29,330 nt of DNA from Desulfobulbaceae bacterium (GTDB lineage Bacteria; Desulfobacterota; Desulfobulbia; Desulfobulbales; Desulfurivibrionaceae). The DNA is taken from positions 1 to 29,330 of the forward strand of contig DOZO01000064.1 in NCBI GenBank assembly GCA_003517965.1, in the 5' to 3' direction. Positions 24,171 through 29,330 of this stretch are shown piece by piece (within the stretch, counting starts at the first letter, position 1; each line of letters begins with the position of its first letter). The notes under the pieces were generated by a model, which was not told the origin of the DNA, made no database searches, and saw nothing but the letters and a program-made list of their open reading frames with translations. A program made the translations under genes and the position numbers.

Positions 24171-26744
24171 ATGTCGAGTTCCCTGCGCTGGAAAATCATC
24201 CTCCTGCTCTTTATCACCATATTTGCCGGCCTGACTGTTGCCCCATCTTTCACCAGGGTACCGGTCTGGTGGCAGAAATATCTCGCCCCGGCAGGGCTTA
24301 AGCTTGGCCTTGATCTACAAGGCGGCATGCACCTGGTTCTCAAGGTGGATCTCAAGAAGGCCATCGAAAACAATCTGGATTTTTCTGCCCAGGATTTAAA
24401 GGAAGCCCTGGCCGAGAAAAAAATAACCGTGGTTCGCACCGCTTCCGGAGATACACGCAAGATCATCCTTACCCTGCCCAATAGCGGGGCTCTCGAAACA
24501 GTCAAGCAAATCATCAGCAAGGATTTCCCCGACCTTGACAGCGAGTTCCAGACAGACCAGGGAAGCTTCCCCAGAATTATTCTGAGCCTGAAACAGGCGA
24601 AAATAGATTTTATCAATAACAAGGCCGTAGACCAGTCCTTAGAGATTCTCCGGAACAGAGTCGACCAGTTTGGCGTGGCCGAACCGGCCATTGTTCGTCA
24701 GGGGGCTGATGAAATCGTCATTCAGCTGCCAGGGGTCAAGGATGCGCAGCGGGCCTTGAACCTCATCGGACGCACCGCTCAGCTTGAATTCAAGCTGGTG
24801 GACAACACCCCAGGTCTCAACCTGCCGCAGCTCATCGCCCAGGCCATTCAGTCCGGTCAGTGGCAGGAGGGCGGCAGTCGTAAACAGCTCAATATCGCCT
24901 TGCAAAACACACTTCCGACCGGCACCGAGATCTACTTTGAAAAAGATATAGACAAAACTACCAAGAAAGAAAGCAAACTGCCAATCCTGCTCAAAAGTCA
25001 GGTGCTAATGACCGGCGATATGGTCAAGGGCGCCCAGGTCGGGGTGGGTGGCAACTTCAACGAACCCTACGTCAGTCTCGATTTTACCGGGCGTGGCGGC
25101 GTGGTTTTCGGCCAGGTTACGGAAAAAAACGTGGGCAAACGCTTTGCTATTGTGCTTGACGAGGTGGTCCGCTCCTCCCCGGTAATCCGAGAAAAAATTC
25201 TTGGCGGCAGCGCCCAGATTTCCGGCAGCTTCAGTTACGAAGAGGCAACCGACCTGGCCATTGTCCTGCGGATCGGCGCCCTGCCCGCTCCGGTAGAGAT
25301 CGTCCAGAATCTCACGGTTGGCGCCTCCCTTGGCCAGGACTCCATCAACAAGGGCCTGATGAGCGGCCTGTTGGGCACCTTCCTGGTAGTGGTCTTTATG
25401 GCCGTGTACTACCGACTCTCCGGGGTCGTTGCCAATCTCGCCATGGTTTTAAATATCCTCCTGCTCTTTGCCGGCCTGGCGATGATGGGCGGCACCCTGA
25501 CCCTGCCGGGTATTGCCGGCATCATTCTCTCGGTCGGCATGGCGGTGGACTCGAATATTGTCATCTTTGAGCGAATGCGTGAAGAATTTGCTCTGGGTAA
25601 ATCCGTTCGCTCCGGGGTCGAGGCCGGTTACGCCAAGGCCTTCTGGACCATCATCGACGCCCATGTAACCACCCTGATTACCGCCCTGGCCCTGTTTCTC
25701 TTCGGCACCGGCCCGATCAAGGGTTTTGCCGCTACCCTGTCGCTGGGCATCATCTTCAATCTCTTTTCCACCCTGTTCGCCTCTAAACTGTTTTACGAAT
25801 CCATGCAGGGCAAGCGAAAACTCAAGAAGCTTTCCTTTATGCTCTTTCTCAAAAATCCGCAACTTGACTACATGCGGATCAAAAACCTGACCTTTACCAT
25901 CTCCGGCACCTGCGCGCTCATTGGCTGCCTGGCCTTTGTCCAGATCATCCGCGGGCAGGCAAACATGGGGGTGGATTTCTCAGGTGGCACCCTGCTCCAG
26001 TATAAATCCTCACAGCCCTTTTCTCTGGGCGAGATACGCACCGCCTTAGCCAAAGGAGAGCTTGAGGGCGTTGAGTTGCAAAAGGTAGAGGGCGAAAACA
26101 GGTTAATCGTCAAGATAAAAAACAGCGAAAAGGTGGTGGGCCACGTTTCCGAGGCAGTCACCGCCCAACTGAACACCAATTTCCCCAACAACCGCTTCAC
26201 CGTAGAAAACCAGTCGGAAATTGGCTCTTCAGTAAGCGACACCTTGCGGTCCAAGGCGCTTCTGGCCGTGATCGTTTCCCTTTTGGGCGTGATCGTCTAC
26301 CTGGGTCTGCGTTTCGACCTGCGTTTCGGCATTGCCGCCACCCTGGCCACGCTTCATGATGTCCTGGCGGTACTTGGTCTTATCTGGCTGCTCAATATGG
26401 AAGTCACCCTGCTCACCGTCACCGCGCTCCTGACCCTGGCCGGATATTCTTTAAACGACACGGTCATCATCTTTGACCGAATCCGTGAAAACCAACGCAA
26501 GAGCGCAGATCCGGAAAACATTACCGACGCCCTGATCAACACCAGCACTAACGAGGTCTTGAGCCGCTCCATCGTCACTTCGCTCACCGTGTTTCTGGTT
26601 CTCACTGCCCTGTACACCTTGGGCGGTGCGGTAATTCACGACTTTTCCTTTGCCTTGCTGGTAGGGGTCATAGTGGGCACCTATTCCTCGGTCTTCGTGG
26701 CCAGCCCCCTGCTAACTATCTGGCACCGTGGGAAAACCGCGTAA
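24171..26744 (+). CDS. secDF: Fused protein-export membrane protein SecDF
   Basis: An 857-aa fusion of SecD and SecF. The SecD half has a first helix (KIILLLFITIFAGLTVAP), GLDLQGGMHLVL, a large periplasmic part and the membrane motif VGMAVDSNIVIFERMREE. The SecF half begins near residue 568 (MRIKNLTF) with GVDFSGGTLLQY and the matching GYSLNDTVIIFDRIRENQ. The RND-type pair uses the proton gradient to pull preproteins through SecYEG from the periplasmic side. I use ATG 24171, with GGAG five bases upstream; a GTG at 24165 would overlap that site. Most Gram-negatives keep secD and secF separate, often after yajC, which is absent here. The fusion is in frame with normal motifs on both sides. Confidence 0.96.
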   Translation: MSSSLRWKIILLLFITIFAGLTVAPSFTRVPVWWQKYLAPAGLKLGLDLQGGMHLVLKVDLKKAIENNLDFSAQDLKEALAEKKITVVRTASGDTRKIILTLPNSGALETVKQIISKDFPDLDSEFQTDQGSFPRIILSLKQAKIDFINNKAVDQSLEILRNRVDQFGVAEPAIVRQGADEIVIQLPGVKDAQRALNLIGRTAQLEFKLVDNTPGLNLPQLIAQAIQSGQWQEGGSRKQLNIALQNTLPTGTEIYFEKDIDKTTKKESKLPILLKSQVLMTGDMVKGAQVGVGGNFNEPYVSLDFTGRGGVVFGQVTEKNVGKRFAIVLDEVVRSSPVIREKILGGSAQISGSFSYEEATDLAIVLRIGALPAPVEIVQNLTVGASLGQDSINKGLMSGLLGTFLVVVFMAVYYRLSGVVANLAMVLNILLLFAGLAMMGGTLTLPGIAGIILSVGMAVDSNIVIFERMREEFALGKSVRSGVEAGYAKAFWTIIDAHVTTLITALALFLFGTGPIKGFAATLSLGIIFNLFSTLFASKLFYESMQGKRKLKKLSFMLFLKNPQLDYMRIKNLTFTISGTCALIGCLAFVQIIRGQANMGVDFSGGTLLQYKSSQPFSLGEIRTALAKGELEGVELQKVEGENRLIVKIKNSEKVVGHVSEAVTAQLNTNFPNNRFTVENQSEIGSSVSDTLRSKALLAVIVSLLGVIVYLGLRFDLRFGIAATLATLHDVLAVLGLIWLLNMEVTLLTVTALLTLAGYSLNDTVIIFDRIRENQRKSADPENITDALINTSTNEVLSRSIVTSLTVFLVLTALYTLGGAVIHDFSFALLVGVIVGTYSSVFVASPLLTIWHRGKTA

Positions 26745-26863
26745 TGCAGCTCGATCTTGCTTTAGAGCAAGTCCAGCCCCTGAGCGCAGACTTGGTCACA
26801 GAAGATCTTGCCCGGTTACCTCTTGGCATTAAGTGGTTGGATCATGTCCTCTCTAAACGCTGA
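26744..26863 (+). CDS. Possible 39-aa ORF coupled to secDF
   Basis: An ORF starting in the secDF stop (TAATG) and reading MQLDLALEQVQPLSADLV..., ending HVLSKR before TGA at 26861. Its start geometry is that of a translationally coupled gene, and codon choice resembles the neighbours. It overlaps the start of the HD gene by 20 bases. I recognise no family. It may be a real small protein, the remnant of a longer gene, or chance. Confidence 0.3.
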   Translation: MQLDLALEQVQPLSADLVTEDLARLPLGIKWLDHVLSKR

Positions 26864-27581
26864 ACCTCAACAGGCCTGCCTCCCTTCCGGATCGATCCCG
26901 GGTGAACCGCCCCTTGGCCGGGAACTCACCGACCGGTTGCTAACCATTTCCCACGATTACTGTCAGGCTGAAGGTGGCTGTCATGGCCCTGATCACACCG
27001 AACGGGTCCACAACCTGGCCCTTCATATAGGCCGCCTGATGAACGCCCGTCTGGATATCCTCAGCGCCGCGGCCTTGCTCCACGACATTGGCCGCAGCCA
27101 GGAAATGCTTTCCCAGGGCAAAATCTGCCACGCGGCCAAGGGGGCGGAAATGTCCCGCGCCATCCTCGCGGGCCTGGGTTTCCCCCCTGAAATGCAGGAA
27201 GCAATCCTGCACTGCATCGAAGCGCACCGCTATCGCAACAACAAGACCCCGGAAACTCTGGAGGCCAAGATTCTTTTTGACGCGGACAAGCTTGATTCCA
27301 TTGGCGCCATCGGCATTGGCCGGGCCTTTCTCTTTGCCGGTCAGGTTGGGGCCAGACTGCACAACCGGGGGGTAGATGTGGCGAAAACCTCATCCTATTC
27401 CACCGAAGACACGGCCTATCGGGAATTTCTGGTTAAACTTTGCAAGATAAAAGACAAGATGCTGACCCCGGAAGGTAAACGCCTGGCCGCCGAACGACAT
27501 GAATTCATGGAGGTTTTTTTCAGGCGTCTGGAAAAAGAAATCCACGGCAGCCCCCGCAATATCCACGCCAATTCCCGATAA
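26844..27581 (+). CDS. HD-domain phosphohydrolase
   Basis: A 245-aa HD superfamily protein. Metal ligands are visible as H51 (GPDHTERV), H80-D81 (LLHDIGRS), H123/H128 (HCIEAHRYR) and D148 (DADKLDSIG). This order is typical of single-domain HD hydrolases acting on nucleotides or other phosphoesters, but the substrate is unknown. Residues 1-30 are Pro- and Gly-rich and atypical. I use ATG 26844; an in-frame TTG at 26808 would add 12 residues. The ribosome site is weak, consistent with coupling to the upstream ORF. It lies between secDF and tatC in the same orientation, so it is co-transcribed with the export genes without an obvious link. Confidence 0.88.
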   Translation: MSSLNAEPQQACLPSGSIPGEPPLGRELTDRLLTISHDYCQAEGGCHGPDHTERVHNLALHIGRLMNARLDILSAAALLHDIGRSQEMLSQGKICHAAKGAEMSRAILAGLGFPPEMQEAILHCIEAHRYRNNKTPETLEAKILFDADKLDSIGAIGIGRAFLFAGQVGARLHNRGVDVAKTSSYSTEDTAYREFLVKLCKIKDKMLTPEGKRLAAERHEFMEVFFRRLEKEIHGSPRNIHANSR

Positions 27582-27596
27582 CCCTGGCTACCACCC

Positions 27597-28298
27597 TTGG
27601 ACACCACCACTACCCAACGCCTCGCTATCATCATCAAAGACCTGCGTCGGGCCAGCCTGACGGTGGGGATTACCCTGCTCCTTGGTTGCCTTGGCTTCTA
27701 CAGCATCTCCCGCCAGCTACTGGCAGCAATTCAACTCCATCTCCACCAGAAACTCGCCTTCTTCACAGTGGCCGAACCCTTTCTCGCCCATCTCACCGTC
27801 GCAATAGCCATGACGCTCTTCACCATCATGCCCCTGCTCAGCTACTTTATCTGGCGCGCTCTGGCCAAGCCTTTCAAATTATCCCGTCCCCTTGTTTTCG
27901 GATTTCTCCTTTTCTCCTGCCTCCTGTTTTACAGCGGGGCCGCCTTCTGTTATTTAATCACCCTGCCCTTTGGCATAAATTTTCTGCTGGATTTCCAGAC
28001 GGAACAACTTAAACCAGTTATTTCAATCCGAGACTTTGTTTCCTTTGTCTCCATCTTTGTCCTCGCCTTCGGGCTGATCTTTGAAATGCCCATCTTCATG
28101 GTCTTCATGGCCAAGATAAAAATTCTGCCCAGATCGTTCTTTGAAAAAAACCGTCGCTACGCTACCCTGGTTATCAGTGTCATCGCCGCCCTCCTCACTC
28201 CGACCCCCGATATCTTCAACATGCTGCTCATGGGCCTTCCCCTCTATATGCTCTACGAGGTGGGGATCATTGTCCTGAAGCTGTTGCGGATAGCGTAA
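27597..28298 (+). CDS. tatC: Twin-arginine translocase subunit TatC
   Basis: A 233-aa protein with six hydrophobic segments and the TatC signature regions: FFTVAEPFLAHLTVA in the first periplasmic loop and FGLIFEMPIFMVFMAKI with the conserved Phe-Glu pair that receives the RR signal. TatC is the signal-peptide receptor of the Tat system; the hydrogenase small subunit in this window is a likely substrate. The only possible start is a TTG (27597), since an in-frame TAA (27579-27581, also the HD stop) precedes it and the next ATG is too late. There is no Shine-Dalgarno, so translation probably depends on coupling. TatA/B are not in the window. The N-terminal cytoplasmic segment (QRLAIIIKDLRRA) is somewhat degenerate relative to the usual HLxELRxR. 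Confidence 0.92.
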   Translation: MDTTTTQRLAIIIKDLRRASLTVGITLLLGCLGFYSISRQLLAAIQLHLHQKLAFFTVAEPFLAHLTVAIAMTLFTIMPLLSYFIWRALAKPFKLSRPLVFGFLLFSCLLFYSGAAFCYLITLPFGINFLLDFQTEQLKPVISIRDFVSFVSIFVLAFGLIFEMPIFMVFMAKIKILPRSFFEKNRRYATLVISVIAALLTPTPDIFNMLLMGLPLYMLYEVGIIVLKLLRIA

Positions 28299-28403
28299 AC
28301 AGACATATCTCCCCAGCCTGCGCCCTTATCTGTTCAGCTCATCAGCCAAGCGCCAACGATTTTTGCCCTTTTGCTGTTCTCTCTTTTGTTCCTGCTAAAT
28401 GTT

Positions 28404-28432
28404 TTGACAGCATCCGCATATTCAGATAACCA
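28404..28432 (+). promoter_or_regulatory. Possible promoter upstream of the deacetylase-fold gene
   Basis: A perfect TTGACA (28404-28409) in the 207-base gap after tatC. No good -10 follows at ideal spacing: GATAAC at 15 and TAACCA at 17 bases are weak. The rest of the gap has no gene or clear terminator. Confidence 0.35.
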
Positions 28433-28505
28433 TATCAGATGACTCCAAGTATACGTCTGGTCTCTTAAGAAGAAATCATCAGAAAAACATGAGGGGATAC
28501 GCATA

Positions 28506-29303
28506 GTGCAATACATCATGAAAGAAATACCTGTTTTACTCTACCATAACGTCGGAGATTATTCCCCGGAACTGATGGAGGAAGGCATCTCTTTGTCAGC
28601 ATTCACGCGGCAAATAAAGTATCTATCTACGAATGGATATAATATAGTCACCCTCGACGATGCCATAGATCACATGGCTGGGAGAAAGCGATTGCGCGAT
28701 CGCTCCCTGGCAATTACCATTGATGGCGGTTACGAGGACGTCATTCTGACTATTGCACCTATCCTGCAACAATTTCGATTTCCTGCTACCTTCTTCATTG
28801 CACCGGAATTTATCGGCGAGGAGCGAATAATCGACGGGAAATCCATTCGCTGTTTAACTTGGCCACAAGTACGGGAACTTATCCAATGCGGTTTTACCAT
28901 CGGCCTGTTAGCCAATGGTGGCCGGAGGATCACCTTTCGATACGATGAGAAAAAAGTTGAAGGACAAATTACCTCAGCCTTAGAAAGTTTACGCAAAAAC
29001 ATCAATACGAACATCAGGTATTTCGCTTTTACGGAAGGCGTCCCTCACTCTGATCTATGGGAATTTATACAATCCCAAGGGATTCGTGCTGTTTTCACCC
29101 AATGCCCGACAAACCAGCCACTCACATATGCCGGAATTGGCCGCATTCAGATCGACGACGACGATCACCCTATCTTTCTCACTAAAATATCGAAACTTTA
29201 TCTGTTTTTCAAGGATCGGCGCGTCTGGAAATATATCCGTCGGTACAAGTTGGACCGCCTATTTCATAATCTGTCGGAACTAATGTCCCAACGGCGCGAA
29301 TAG
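28506..29303 (+). CDS. Polysaccharide deacetylase-fold protein, catalytic residues degenerate
   Basis: A 265-aa protein with the NodB-homology layout: IPVLLYHNVG near the start, FTRQIKYLSTNGYNIVTLDDAI, LAITIDGGYEDVILTIAPILQQF and FPATFFIAPEFIG. In active carbohydrate esterase family 4 enzymes the first motif is TFDDGY and the second H-(S/T)-x-x-H. Here motif 1 is T71-I-D73-G74-G-Y76, losing the metal-binding second Asp, and the second reads IGLLANGGRRIT, with no His. Deacetylation is therefore unlikely; a carbohydrate-binding or structural role is possible. GTG 28506 is chosen because GAGGGG lies nine bases upstream; ATG 28518 is an alternative. It is visibly AT-richer than the genes before it, suggesting separate origin. 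Confidence 0.85.
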   Translation: MQYIMKEIPVLLYHNVGDYSPELMEEGISLSAFTRQIKYLSTNGYNIVTLDDAIDHMAGRKRLRDRSLAITIDGGYEDVILTIAPILQQFRFPATFFIAPEFIGEERIIDGKSIRCLTWPQVRELIQCGFTIGLLANGGRRITFRYDEKKVEGQITSALESLRKNINTNIRYFAFTEGVPHSDLWEFIQSQGIRAVFTQCPTNQPLTYAGIGRIQIDDDDHPIFLTKISKLYLFFKDRRVWKYIRRYKLDRLFHNLSELMSQRRE

Positions 29304-29316
29304 AGGCCAGACCAGA

Positions 29317-29330
29317 ATGGCGCTAGTTTA
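29317..29330 (+). CDS. Possible start of a following gene (cut by window end)
   Basis: ATG GCG CTA GTT with GAGG ten bases upstream, starting 13 bases after the deacetylase-fold stop. Only four codons are visible, so identity is unknown and the start itself is uncertain. Confidence 0.25.

Noticed and set aside
1..29330. tRNA, rRNA, CRISPR array or complete insertion sequence
   Set aside because: No cloverleaf with TTC-loop, no regularly spaced repeats and no transposase frame were found on either strand by eye.

Overview
The window looks like a chromosomal segment of a Gram-negative, anaerobic, H2-using bacterium. I place it in the Desulfobacterota (former Deltaproteobacteria), possibly Desulfobulbales. 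The basis is a periplasmic [NiFe] uptake hydrogenase with a full maturation set, a fused SecDF, RecBCD, CheV, and an integron-type integrase of a style common in that group. The placement is inference from gene style, not from a marker gene.

Layout. (1) 1-3.7 kb is an accessory region resembling the start of a chromosomal integron. It holds the 5' part of a tyrosine recombinase (minus strand, running off the window), a divergent intergenic region with repeats that could be attI, a 52-aa Cys-containing protein, an unknown minus-strand gene, a C5-cytosine methyltransferase with an overlapping HNH nuclease (probable restriction-modification pair), a 58-bp attC-like site, and a HicA/HicB toxin-antitoxin pair behind a near-consensus promoter. 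(2) 3.6-12.7 kb, minus strand, is one long operon read as: hydrogenase small subunit, large subunit, cytochrome b, maturation protease, hypA, hypB, hypF, hypC, hypD, then only about 24 codons of hypE. The hypE gene is cut at a run of eight C (3710-3717), exactly where the accessory region begins. (3) 12.9-14.0 kb is a SplB-like radical SAM gene. (4) 14.1-22.9 kb, minus strand, is recC-recB-recD joined by ATGA overlaps. (5) 23.0-23.9 kb is cheV. (6) 24.1-28.3 kb, plus strand, is secDF, a possible 39-aa ORF, an HD-domain hydrolase and tatC, behind a strong sigma70-like promoter. (7) 28.4-29.3 kb is an AT-richer gene for a polysaccharide-deacetylase-fold protein that has lost key catalytic residues.

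How the parts fit. The small subunit carries a twin-arginine signal, so it would be exported by Tat together with the folded large subunit, after HypA-F build the NiFe(CN)2CO site and the protease trims the large subunit; tatC lies in the same window. HypE is needed for cyanide ligand synthesis, so its truncation means another hypE copy, a dead maturation operon, or a mis-joined assembly. The clearest oddities are the hypE truncation, the altered iron-sulfur ligands in the hydrogenase small subunit (Asp for a proximal Cys, Cys for the usual medial Pro), an in-frame repeat insertion inside hypF, the integron-like cassette region, and the catalytically degenerate deacetylase.
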